A stretch of DNA of 52,992 bases from Gemmatimonadota bacterium (lineage in GTDB: Bacteria; Gemmatimonadota; Gemmatimonadetes; Longimicrobiales; Gaopeijiaceae), in contig JAHEKN010000004.1 in the NCBI GenBank assembly GCA_024638305.1, forward strand, positions 1-52,992, written 5' to 3'. The notes below the pieces were generated by a model. That model was given only the letters and a program-made list of their open reading frames with translations. It had not been told where the DNA came from and ran no database searches. The translations under genes and the position numbers were made by a program. Positions 8,326 to 16,291 of this stretch are shown one piece after another; position 1 is the stretch's first letter; each line of letters begins with the position of its first letter.

Positions 8326-9078
8326 TCAAGGCGCCGCGGCGTCCGTCATGCCGAGCGCCTGGCCCTCCTCGGCCAGCTTGGGCAGGCCCTCCAGCGGACG
8401 ATGCGGCGCCCGCTGCATCGTGGGGGCCGGCTGCCGCGTCCTCGTCTGTCGCACGAAGGCGACCGTTCTCGAGTAGCGGTTGCCGAGGAGCGTGGCCAGC
8501 AAGACGTCTGCGAGGTCTTGGCGGGCCACGGAGCTGAGCAGCCCTACTCGCACGTCCGGCCCGGCGACCACGCTGAAGGAGCGAGCTCCGTTCGTGAGAC
8601 GGGGTGGCTTGACCAGCGTCCAGTCGAAACCTGAGCGCACCACCGCGACCTCCTGTTGCGTCCGGTCCCGGGCGAGGTCGGGACGCATGCGCTGGTGCAG
8701 CCGAGTCGACGACTCGAGGGCCCAGGTACGGTTGCTCCGATAGGAGCCGACCATGGCCCCGGTCTGGCAGACCAGCCTCGGGATGCCCTGGGCCCGCATC
8801 GCCACGATGATCCGCGCGGTGGCGTCGGCGCAGAAGATCTCCCGATACGGGGGCCGGGGGCCAAACACGATGCAGGCGGCGTCACATCCGTAAAGCGTCC
8901 GGGCGACGTCCTCGTCGGAGGCGAGCGACCCCACCACGCTGCTCACGGTCGGGGGCTGGTCTGGGCCGAGAGAGCTCTGCGGCCGGACGAGTGCGCGCAC
9001 CGCGACGCCGCGGGTGGTCGCAATGCGGAGCAAGGCCTGTCCGGTTCCCCCGGTTGCCCCGAACAACGCCACCTTCAT
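8326..9078 (-). CDS. NAD(P)-binding protein, NmrA / atypical SDR type
   Basis: A 250-residue protein with the N-terminal Rossmann motif GATGGTGQ directly after MKVALF; this fixes the start at 9078, although the frame is open further upstream. The family (NAD(P)H-binding, NmrA/BLVRB-like) includes quinone reductases, flavin reductases and redox-sensing regulators. It lacks a YxxxK catalytic pair, as is usual for this branch. It runs convergent to the Mo-hydroxylase operon, with only 19 bases between the two stops, and is divergent from the SprT-like gene. Nothing ties it functionally to either neighbour. Confidence 0.8.
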   Translation of the reverse strand: MKVALFGATGGTGQALLRIATTRGVAVRALVRPQSSLGPDQPPTVSSVVGSLASDEDVARTLYGCDAACIVFGPRPPYREIFCADATARIIVAMRAQGIPRLVCQTGAMVGSYRSNRTWALESSTRLHQRMRPDLARDRTQQEVAVVRSGFDWTLVKPPRLTNGARSFSVVAGPDVRVGLLSSVARQDLADVLLATLLGNRYSRTVAFVRQTRTRQPAPTMQRAPHRPLEGLPKLAEEGQALGMTDAAAP

Positions 9079-9267
9079 CTCGACCCGCCGCTCCCATTCG
9101 CAGCTCGATTCGCACCCGGCCTCCCTCATCGGGAGCGCCGGACCCGACTTCAAGATAATGGCCATGCTGGCCCCCGGGGTGGCCGGCGGACGTGGGAGGG
9201 GGTTAGATCGCCAGGGTCGGTGTCCGAGTCAGGGCGTCAGACGTCCGTGCAGAACGGAGGCTCACTG

Positions 9268-10059
9268 GTGGCTCGCGCAATCACCCAGCTCGAGCTCGGG
9301 CTCGAGGCGCGCCCGTGGTCGGAGGATTCGCTCCACGCGGAGCTCGTGCGGCTCGGCGCGAAGGACCTGGATCGCGTCGCCTTTCGGGCGACCCGCAGAC
9401 GGATCTGGTCCCTGACCCGGTCGGAACGCTACGGCACCACACTCAACCTCCAACCGATCTTCCGTGCGGCGCCCGAGGACGTGGTCCAGGCGCTGGCGAT
9501 ATCGGCTTCCGCGACGGGGAGCCGGATCGTCAAGGTGCCGAGCGCCCGCCGACGGATCCGGGACTGGCACCGTGCCAGGAGCCCGGCGGCGCCTCCGCCA
9601 CGCCCGGTCGCATGCGCCGGCACGCCCAAGCAGGCGGCGTTCCTCCGAAGTGCATTCGACCACCTCAACCGGACCCGCTTCGATGGTGGCCTCCCCTCGT
9701 CCGTGGTGCTGCGGTTCAGCGCGCGCATGACCCGCCGGTTGGGGCATATGCGGGAGCCGACGCCCGAAGGGCAGAGCGCGGCGGCCGGCGGGGAAATCGA
9801 GATCGCCCTCGCGCTGGAGCTCATGCTGGAGGGGAACGAGGACGCGTTCCTCGACACCCTGCTCCACGAGATGGCGCACGCGGCCGATTTCCTATCGCGA
9901 GGAAGGACGGATCATGGGCCGCACTGGAGGATGTGGGCCGCTCGGGTGGGGTGTGCTCCCCGCCGGTGCGCCACGAGTCCCATCGGCCGGCGCCGGCGCG
10001 GACGGCGCGTGCTCGGCGTACCCTCGGGTCACCGGCGGCTATCGGCCCTCGAAAACTGA
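9268..10059 (+). CDS. SprT-like zinc metalloprotease domain protein
   Basis: A 263-residue protein starting at GTG 9268, seven bases after GGAGG (9256-9260). The second half holds LLHEMAHAADF, with HEMAH as the zinc-binding HExxH, followed by HGPHW, whose first or second His would be the third ligand, as in the SprT / Spartan fold. The N-terminal 110 residues are basic and Arg-rich with no domain I recognise. The Arg-rich C-terminus lacks the CxxC zinc ribbon found in some relatives. Spartan-type proteins cleave DNA-bound proteins, but bacterial SprT-like functions are largely undefined, so the role is open. Confidence 0.8.
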   Translation: MARAITQLELGLEARPWSEDSLHAELVRLGAKDLDRVAFRATRRRIWSLTRSERYGTTLNLQPIFRAAPEDVVQALAISASATGSRIVKVPSARRRIRDWHRARSPAAPPPRPVACAGTPKQAAFLRSAFDHLNRTRFDGGLPSSVVLRFSARMTRRLGHMREPTPEGQSAAAGGEIEIALALELMLEGNEDAFLDTLLHEMAHAADFLSRGRTDHGPHWRMWAARVGCAPRRCATSPIGRRRRGRRVLGVPSGHRRLSALEN

Positions 10060-10097
10060 CGGGCGGGGAGTCGGCGACGCGACCGCCCCCGCCCGTC
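10058..10097. terminator. GC-rich hairpin between convergent genes
   Basis: An 11-base perfect inverted repeat (10058-10068 with 10087-10097) encloses an 18-base loop that itself contains a short GTCG/CGAC pairing. It overlaps the stop codon of the SprT-like gene and lies between that gene and the convergent FKBP gene. No T-run follows on either strand, so the function is inferred from structure and position. Confidence 0.55.
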
Positions 10098-10132
10098 ACA
10101 CGGGTGGGCTCCCTGAGACTGCTGGTGTCCAG

Positions 10133-10831
10133 CTAGGACGGTGGGATGTCGAGCAGCTCGACCTCGAAGATCAGGGTCTGGCTCGGCCCGATATTGGGCG
10201 CGTTGCCGTCGGGGCCGTACGCGAGGTCGCCCGGGATCACGAACCGGTAGTGACTTCCGACCGACATGAGCTGCAGTCCTTCCGAGAATCCGGGAATGAC
10301 GCCCCCGACGTTGAAGGTGGCCGGCTCGTTCCGATCGTAGGAGCTGTCGAACTGGGTGCCGTCGATCAGGGTGCCACGGTAGTGGATGGTGGCTTGGTCC
10401 GTGGCGAGAGGCATGGGACCGTCCCCCTGCGTGAGCACCTCGTACTGAAGGCCGGACGCGGTCGTGGTGACCTCGGGCCGGGCCCCGTTCTCGGTCAGGT
10501 AGGTCTCGCCTTCCTCGACGTTCTGCTGCCGCTCGGCCTCCATCTCGGCCTGCTGCTCTGCCTGAATGGTCTGGCCGAACGTCTGCATGACCGTTTCCAG
10601 CTCGTCCTCGGGGACGCGGGGGTCACGCTCCGCCAGCGCATCCTCGATTCCCGCTACCAGCGCGGCCATGTCGAGATGGCTTTCGATCTGCTCCAGATTG
10701 GCCCCGAAGTTGAGGCCGATGGCGTAGCTGGCCTTCTGGTCCTCTGTCTCCAGCGTGACCGAGCCCGTCCCCTGGCAGCCGTATGTCGCGGCGAGCAAGA
10801 GCACGCACGCCAATTCACGTCTCATTCGCAT
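10133..10831 (-). CDS. FKBP-type peptidyl-prolyl cis-trans isomerase, lipoprotein
   Basis: A 232-residue protein starting at ATG 10831, with AAGGA just upstream. The signal peptide MRMRRELACVLLLAATYGC ends in a plausible lipobox Cys. Residues up to about 115 form the helical FKBP N-terminal dimerisation domain (KASYAIGLNFG is characteristic, as in FkpA/Mip). The C-terminal half is the FKBP catalytic domain: IHYRGTLIDGTQFDSSYDR, VIPGFSEGLQLM, GDLAYG and LIFEVELLDI. It should act as a periplasmic, membrane-tethered proline isomerase/chaperone for exported proteins. Very good family match. Confidence 0.93.
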   Translation of the reverse strand: MRMRRELACVLLLAATYGCQGTGSVTLETEDQKASYAIGLNFGANLEQIESHLDMAALVAGIEDALAERDPRVPEDELETVMQTFGQTIQAEQQAEMEAERQQNVEEGETYLTENGARPEVTTTASGLQYEVLTQGDGPMPLATDQATIHYRGTLIDGTQFDSSYDRNEPATFNVGGVIPGFSEGLQLMSVGSHYRFVIPGDLAYGPDGNAPNIGPSQTLIFEVELLDIPPS

Positions 10832-10997
10832 CTTCGTCCTTGGTGGATGGAGGAGGCAAAAGGTACAGGAGGCCGCTGCGTTCCCCAAGGCACAGGTTCC
10901 GCGATCCTCTCTTGATCCGTCGCGAGCTGCTTGGACCCGAATGGCTCGGCGGCACGCTGTAGGCGGCTGCGATTCCCCGGTCGGGACGACACACCCC

Positions 10998-11420
10998 TCA
11001 GGCGATGGTCGCGATCACCTTCAGCTCGATGTGGATGGGGCGCGGGAGGCGGCTGACCTGAACGGTCGTCCGAGCCGGACGCACGTGACCGAGGGCTTCC
11101 TCGTACACCCGGTTCATCCGTTCGAAGTCGTCCATGTCCGTCAAGAACACCGTGATGTCGACGATTCGCTCCCATGACGACCCGGCATCCTCCAGGACCC
11201 AGCGGACGTTGTCGAACACGGCGCGGGTCTGCACCTCGATGTCGTGCTCGACGACCTGTCCGTCCCCGCCGAAGGTCACGCCCGGAATCGCCGACTGGCC
11301 ACGCCGTCGCGGACCCATTCCCGAGATGAAGAGAAGGTTGCCCACCCGATGGGCGGACGGGTAGGGGCCCACCGCCTCGGGCGCTCTCGCGCTCACGAAG
11401 GGGCCGTCGGGAATGCTCAT
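10998..11420 (-). CDS. RidA/YjgF family protein, possible 2-aminomuconate deaminase
   Basis: A 140-residue single-domain RidA-fold protein: GPYPSAHRVGNLLFISGMG at the N-terminus, R105-type arginine in VRPARTTVQV and the closing IHIELKVIATI segment. General RidA proteins hydrolyse reactive enamines/imines, and one subgroup consists of 2-aminomuconate deaminases. The gene lies 65 bases downstream of an ALDH8A1-like aldehyde dehydrogenase on the same strand. That supports the deaminase reading, because the dehydrogenase would make 2-aminomuconate. The specific activity is inferred from context. Confidence 0.86.
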   Translation of the reverse strand: MSIPDGPFVSARAPEAVGPYPSAHRVGNLLFISGMGPRRRGQSAIPGVTFGGDGQVVEHDIEVQTRAVFDNVRWVLEDAGSSWERIVDITVFLTDMDDFERMNRVYEEALGHVRPARTTVQVSRLPRPIHIELKVIATIA

Positions 11421-11485
11421 GTCTGGGTTGCCTCCATCCGGGTGAACTGGAACCGATGAATGGGCGCGGGGCGGGCGCCGTCGTC

Positions 11486-12970
11486 CTAAAGCCTGACGCA
11501 GACGTTCTTGGGCTCGGTGAAGAAGCGGAGCGCTTCCTCGCCGCCCTCACGCTCGATCCCGCTGGCCTTCATGCCCCCGAACGGGACACGCAGGTCCCGG
11601 TACAGCCAGCAGTTCACCCAGACCGTCCCGGCCTCGACCCGGTCCGCCACTCTATGGGCTCGCCCGAGGTTGTCGGTCCACAGGGTAGCTGACAGCCCGT
11701 ACTCCACCGCGTTCGCGGCCGCGATGACCTCGTCCTCGTCGGCGAACGGCATGACGGTCACCACCGGCCCGAAGATCTCTTCCATGTTCACGCGGCAGCG
11801 GACGTCCAGTCCCGCGATGACGGTGGGCTCGTAGAAGAAGCCGTCCCGGCAACGGCTCGGAAGGCCGTCGGGCCGCCGGCCGCCACAGAGGATCTCACCG
11901 CCTTCCTCGATGGCCAGAGCCACATAGGACTCCACCTTGGCGCGGTGGGCGTCACTGACCAGTGCGCCCTGCTCGGTCCCTTCGTCCAGCGGGTCGCCGA
12001 TGCGGAGCCCGCGGGCGCGCTGGACGAGCCCGTCCACGAACTCGTCGTAGACGGGCCGCTCCACGAATATCCTGGACCCACAGAGGCAGATCTGACCCTG
12101 GTTCGAGAACGAGGAGCGCACGCTCGTCTCGAGCGCGCTCTCGAGATCCGCGTCGGCGAAGACGATGTTCGGGTTCTTCCCTCCCATCTCCAGCGCGAGC
12201 TTCTTGAAGCGCGGCGCTGCGGTGCCCGCGATCTCGCGCCCGGCCCGGGTGCTGCCCGTGAAGGTCAGGGTCCGGACCTGCGGATGCTCCACGATGGCCC
12301 GTCCGGTCACGGGCCCCTGGCCGTGCACCACGTTCAGGACGCCCGGGGGCAGGCCCGCATCCCTTGCGACCTCGGAGAGGAGAAATGCCGTGGCCGGGGT
12401 CACCTCGGACGGCTTGCCGACGACCGTGTTCCCTGTGGCGAGTGCGGGGGCCAGCTTCCAGGTGAACAGGTAGATCGGCAGGTTCCAGGGCGAGATCGCC
12501 CCGACCACTCCCCGAGGGCGCCGGAGCGTGTAGTTGAGCGCTTCGTGATCGCTGATGTGCGCCTCGGACTCGGTGTGGAGTATCGCGCCGGCGAAGAAGC
12601 GGAGGTTCTGGACCGCGCGGGGCACGTCGACCGTTCGCGCCAGTGAGATTGGCTTGCCGTTGTCGATGCTCTCCACCCGAGCGAACTCTTCCTGCCGGGA
12701 CTCGATGGCGTCGGCCATCCCGTAGAGGATGCGGCTGCGCTCGGCGGCGGGAGTGCGGGACCACGCCGGGAAGGCGCCCACGGCCGCGCCCACGGCAGCC
12801 GCCACGTCCGCCTCTCCCGAGTCCGGAATCCGCCCGTATACGCTGCCGGTGGCCGGTTCCACGTTGTCCAGCCACCGGCCGGCGGCGGGCTCGCGGAACT
12901 CGCCACCCACGTAGTTCAGGACGTCCGTGACGGTGGCGGTCGCTGCGGTCGCTTCGGTCACTGCGGTCAC
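11486..12970 (-). CDS. aldehyde dehydrogenase, ALDH8A1 / 2-aminomuconate (2-hydroxymuconate) semialdehyde dehydrogenase type
   Basis: A 494-residue NAD(P)-dependent aldehyde dehydrogenase with all core motifs: ISPWNLPIYLFTWKLAPAL, the FTGSTRAGREIA cofactor loop, the LEMGGKNP general-base Glu and NQGQICLCGSRIF with catalytic Cys295. The ISDHEALNYTLRRPRGVVG and NQGQICLCG segments are those of the ALDH8A1 / muconic semialdehyde dehydrogenase group. Start is GTG 12970, which overlaps the stop of the upstream SDR by four bases (GTGA), so the pair is translationally coupled. The likely substrate is a muconate semialdehyde from aromatic ring cleavage; the ring-cleaving dioxygenase is not in this window. 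Confidence 0.92.
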   Translation of the reverse strand: MTAVTEATAATATVTDVLNYVGGEFREPAAGRWLDNVEPATGSVYGRIPDSGEADVAAAVGAAVGAFPAWSRTPAAERSRILYGMADAIESRQEEFARVESIDNGKPISLARTVDVPRAVQNLRFFAGAILHTESEAHISDHEALNYTLRRPRGVVGAISPWNLPIYLFTWKLAPALATGNTVVGKPSEVTPATAFLLSEVARDAGLPPGVLNVVHGQGPVTGRAIVEHPQVRTLTFTGSTRAGREIAGTAAPRFKKLALEMGGKNPNIVFADADLESALETSVRSSFSNQGQICLCGSRIFVERPVYDEFVDGLVQRARGLRIGDPLDEGTEQGALVSDAHRAKVESYVALAIEEGGEILCGGRRPDGLPSRCRDGFFYEPTVIAGLDVRCRVNMEEIFGPVVTVMPFADEDEVIAAANAVEYGLSATLWTDNLGRAHRVADRVEAGTVWVNCWLYRDLRVPFGGMKASGIEREGGEEALRFFTEPKNVCVRL

Positions 12971-13752
12971 TGCGCCGCGGTCCTCCCTCCGTCGACGGCC
13001 AGGTTCACGCCGCTGACGTACCCGGCCTCGGGCGAGGCCAGGAAGGCCACCGCCTGCGCGATCTCCAGCGGGTCCGCGAACCGCCGGAGAGGGATGCTTT
13101 CCTTCCAGGCGCTCTCGACATCCTCGGTGGTGCGGCCCTCGCGCGCGGCTCGCGCCTCCAGCAGGGATCGGAGGCGACCCGTGTCCGTGAACCCTGGCAG
13201 CACGCCGTTCACGGTTATCCCGTGGGGCCCCAGCTCGTGGGCCAGGGTCCGTGCCCAGTTGGACATCGCGGCGCGGACGGTGTTGGACACGCCGAGGCCC
13301 GGAATCGGAGCCACCACGGACGTGGAGGTCACGTTGATCACGCGGCCGTAACCCGCCTCCTTCATTCCGGGGAGGAGCACCTGGAGGAGCGTCTGGCTGG
13401 CCATCAGGTGCTTGGTGAGGGCGTCCCGCATGGCCTCCACGGTGGCGTCCGCGAGCGGCCCGCCCGGCGGTCCGCCCGTGTTGTTGACGAGGATTACGGC
13501 GGGGCCGACCTCGGTCACGTGTCGCTCCATCTCGGAGCGGAGCGCGTCGGTATCGGCAAAGTCGACCGCAACCACGTGGTGCCTTTGGCGGTTCGTCACG
13601 GGGAGCCCGTCACGCACGACTTCCAGGGATCGCCGGTCGCGGGCCACCAACGTGACGGAGGCGCCGCGTTCAGCCAGAAGCTGAGCGCTTGCCCGCCCGA
13701 TCCCCTGGCTGCTTCCGCAGACGACGGCACGACGACCGCTGAGGTTGGCCAT
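12967..13752 (-). CDS. SDR-fold protein with substituted catalytic Tyr/Lys
   Basis: A 261-residue classical-length SDR: CGSSQGIG nucleotide motif, NNTGGPPGGP in place of the usual NNAG, and a C-terminal SPEAGYVSGVNLAVDGG block. Where most SDRs have YxxxK, this protein reads SNTVRAAM, so Tyr is replaced by Ser and Lys by Arg when aligned on the following helix. Normal hydride-transfer chemistry is therefore doubtful, though the Ser of the tetrad (in VTSTS) remains. Start ATG 13752 is preferred over an in-frame GTG at 13764. It is the first gene of the SDR-ALDH-RidA run. Confidence 0.87.
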   Translation of the reverse strand: MANLSGRRAVVCGSSQGIGRASAQLLAERGASVTLVARDRRSLEVVRDGLPVTNRQRHHVVAVDFADTDALRSEMERHVTEVGPAVILVNNTGGPPGGPLADATVEAMRDALTKHLMASQTLLQVLLPGMKEAGYGRVINVTSTSVVAPIPGLGVSNTVRAAMSNWARTLAHELGPHGITVNGVLPGFTDTGRLRSLLEARAAREGRTTEDVESAWKESIPLRRFADPLEIAQAVAFLASPEAGYVSGVNLAVDGGRTAAQ

Positions 13753-13789
13753 GGGCTGGCACACTAGGCCGGCACCAACACACGAACAA

Positions 13790-13817
13790 GGGCGCGCAAG
13801 CGATGGCTTGCGCGCCC
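13790..13817 (-). terminator. intrinsic terminator of the repeat-protein gene
   Basis: An 11-base perfect stem (13790-13800 with 13807-13817) with a 6-base loop. On the minus strand it is followed by a T-rich stretch (TTGTTCGTGTGTTG). It sits 61 bases past the stop of the minus-strand gene ending at 13879 and just before the SDR gene, so it separates the two transcription units. Confidence 0.75.
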
Positions 13818-13878
13818 CCGATCGGTCGCCCGTGCCCGGGCCGTGGGCGGTGTGGGCGGTCGGACCGCCGATCCGGCC

Positions 13879-14934
13879 TCAGCGCTCCCAGTAGGTCACG
13901 AACGCGTGTGTGTCGCTGTGCTGGCCTGCGCGGACCACGAAGACCATCACGGTCCGGTGATCCTGCTCGGCCACCAGGGTGGCTTGCAGCTCTGCGGCGT
14001 TGAACTCGAGGCGCTGGTTCTTGACCTCGAAGCCCTCGCTCTGGAGCTCGCTCTCGAAATGGTCGACCACGCGGTCGATGGAGTCGTCGGTGGAGAACTT
14101 GAAGGCGCCGCCCTGCCCGCTCTCCATCTCGGCCGTGTAGACCTTGGGACCCTCGTCGATGTCCCGGTATCCCGGCACCCACCGTGGGATCTGTCCACCC
14201 TCCTCCAGGCCCTGGAAGGTCGTCGAGCCTCGCGCGGTGTGCAGCGTCACCGCACCATCGGCACCGCCGTCCTGGAGCTCCAGCCGCATGAGCTCGCCGT
14301 CCGGACCCGTCACGCGGAGCCACGCCTCCTCGGCGCCTCCCTCTGCGTCGAAGCGGAGCACCTCGTCACCATCCGCACGGATGGTGAGGGAGCCTCCGTC
14401 TTCGTGACCCACGGCGTCCAGCCGCAGGACTTCCCCGTCGTTCGTGCGGATCACGAGCGATCCTCGTCCGTCCGCGCCCCGGGCGTCCATCGAGACCAGG
14501 TCTTCGCCGTCCCGCGTGACGACCAGCCGTCCCCCGTCGTCCCCACCCCAGAGCCCGATGGTCACGACGCCGTTCTCGGTCTCGAAGGTCAAGCGGCCCT
14601 TGGCCACGTCCTCGAACGCCATCGTGGAGACCCGGTCGTTCTGCGCGTCGCGCACGACCACGGTCCGGTCCCCCTGATTCGCCGACACGACCTCGAACCG
14701 TGGATGGTTGGCCAGAAGCCGCGACGCCACCGCCTGTAGGGGACTCTCCTGGAACTCCTCGACCGTGTTGCGGACGGTGTTCTGGACCTTCTTGGCCACG
14801 AAGAGGCCACCCACGACAATCACCGCGAGGCTCGCTGCCGCTACGATCGAAAAAACGATGGCCAGCCAGGCCAAGGGATGGAGGCCGCGGCGCTTGCCGC
14901 CGACCGACCGCTCGAACTCGTCGTGTACGCTCAT
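13879..14934 (-). CDS. membrane-anchored protein with about seven 23-residue beta repeats
   Basis: A 351-residue protein starting at ATG 14934 with GGGAGA upstream. Residues 18-47 form a single transmembrane helix (N-terminus basic, so the bulk is probably extracytoplasmic). Residues 89-240 consist of about seven tandem repeats of roughly 23 residues, with a pattern like GGSLxIRxxDGExLRLDAxGxxDG. This strongly suggests a beta-solenoid or stacked beta-hairpin structure. The last 110 residues form a separate alpha/beta domain with no name I can give. I do not recognise the family. It could be a surface or periplasmic sensing/adhesion protein, but nothing shows that. Confidence 0.75.
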   Translation of the reverse strand: MSVHDEFERSVGGKRRGLHPLAWLAIVFSIVAAASLAVIVVGGLFVAKKVQNTVRNTVEEFQESPLQAVASRLLANHPRFEVVSANQGDRTVVVRDAQNDRVSTMAFEDVAKGRLTFETENGVVTIGLWGGDDGGRLVVTRDGEDLVSMDARGADGRGSLVIRTNDGEVLRLDAVGHEDGGSLTIRADGDEVLRFDAEGGAEEAWLRVTGPDGELMRLELQDGGADGAVTLHTARGSTTFQGLEEGGQIPRWVPGYRDIDEGPKVYTAEMESGQGGAFKFSTDDSIDRVVDHFESELQSEGFEVKNQRLEFNAAELQATLVAEQDHRTVMVFVVRAGQHSDTHAFVTYWER

Positions 14935-15226
14935 CGTCTCTCCCGACGTCTTGGAACCCGCCCCGGATACGGCCGCGGAGCCCCACTCCTTCACAGAAGC
15001 GGGCCTCGCACATGCTATGACGTTCCGAGGACCCAAAAAGGTTCAACGGAGCCCAACCACGCCCTTACGGGGCCCCACGCGCCCGTGCCGCGCGTGACGC
15101 CCGCATGGACAGCGGTAGGGCGGCCCACCACAATGCCCACGTCCTGAAGACCGCCATGCACCGGGCCGCTGGCGCCGAGCTGCTGAGCGCGAAGCCCCTG
15201 CACACGCCGACCCGAGCCCCGCGACC
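14935..15226. other. intergenic region between divergent genes
   Basis: This 292-base spacer is the longest gene-free stretch in the window. It must hold the promoters of the minus-strand repeat-protein gene and the plus-strand cyclodeaminase homologue. A short A-rich patch (near 15031-15045) is the only departure from the GC-rich background. I see no convincing promoter pair, RNA or repeat. Confidence 0.5.
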
Positions 15227-16198
15227 GTGAGCAAGACGATCCTGTATCTGTCCCGGGCCGACGTGGAGCGGGTCGGCCTGCCCATGCCCGAGATCATTGC
15301 CGCTGTCGAAGCGATGTTCGCGGAGAAGGGTCGGGGTCGGACGGAGATGCCGCCCAAGCCCGGCATCCACCCCAGTAGCGACGGCTTCATCCATGCCATG
15401 CCGGCATACGTTCCCGCCGCGGGCGCCGCCGGGCTCAAGTGGGTGGCCGCCTATCCGGAGAACAAGGCCCGCGGTCTCCCGTACGTCTCGGGTCTCATCA
15501 CGATGAACGACCCGGAAACCGGGATCCCGACGGCCGTTCTGGACTGCACCTGGGTCACCGCCATGCGGACTGCGGCGGCTACGGCGGTGGCGGCCCGCCA
15601 CCTGGCACAGCCGGAGAGCAGCGTGCTGGCCGTCCTGGGATGCGGCGTCCAGGGACGGAGCAACGCCGAAGCCCTGGCCTGTGTGTTCGACCTCGAACTC
15701 ATCCTTGCGTACGACCACCGCATCGAGAACTCCCGGCGCTATGCGGAGGAGGTCTCCGCCCGGCTGGGAGTCGAGGTCAGGCCGGTCGCGAGCCCGCGCG
15801 AGGCCGTGACCGCCGCCGAGCTGGTGGTCACCGCGGGACCGATTCTCAAGGAGCCCCACGGCACGATCGAGTCCGGCTGGCTATCGGAGGGCGCGTTCGC
15901 GTGTCCGCTGGACTTCGACTCGTACTGGTCGGGACCCGCGCTCGCGGAGATCGATCGGTTGGCCACGGACGACCGGGGCCAGCTCGAGTACTACCGCTCG
16001 CTGGGATACTTCCGCACGATGCCCGAGCCGTATGCCGACCTGGGCGAGATCGTGGCGGGGCTCGCCCCTGGGCGGGAGACTGCGGCCGAGCGCACGATGA
16101 GCGTCCACCTGGGCCTGGCGCTCGAGGACGTGGTGACGGCGCTCCCGATCATCGAGCGAGCCCGGGAGATGGGCCTCGGGGTCGAGCTTCCGCTCTGA
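15227..16198 (+). CDS. ornithine cyclodeaminase / mu-crystallin family protein
   Basis: A 323-residue protein starting at GTG 15227. It shows the family hallmarks: MPPKPGIHP and AGLKWVAAYPEN (substrate-side Lys and Arg region), the MRTAAATAVAARHLA helix, and the Rossmann motif VLGCGVQGRSNAEAL. The family includes ornithine cyclodeaminase, alanine dehydrogenase (archaeal type), ketimine reductases and tauropine-like enzymes, so the exact reaction cannot be given. It stands alone, divergent from the repeat protein and convergent with the DUF1207 gene. Confidence 0.87.
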   Translation: MSKTILYLSRADVERVGLPMPEIIAAVEAMFAEKGRGRTEMPPKPGIHPSSDGFIHAMPAYVPAAGAAGLKWVAAYPENKARGLPYVSGLITMNDPETGIPTAVLDCTWVTAMRTAAATAVAARHLAQPESSVLAVLGCGVQGRSNAEALACVFDLELILAYDHRIENSRRYAEEVSARLGVEVRPVASPREAVTAAELVVTAGPILKEPHGTIESGWLSEGAFACPLDFDSYWSGPALAEIDRLATDDRGQLEYYRSLGYFRTMPEPYADLGEIVAGLAPGRETAAERTMSVHLGLALEDVVTALPIIERAREMGLGVELPL

Positions 16199-16291
16199 CG
16201 GGGGGGTGCGGACCGCACCGGGTGAGCGAGGCGCGGGACCCCGCCTGGCGGCCCCGCCCTCGGTGCGCGCGGGCGCCCGGTCCGGACTGGC

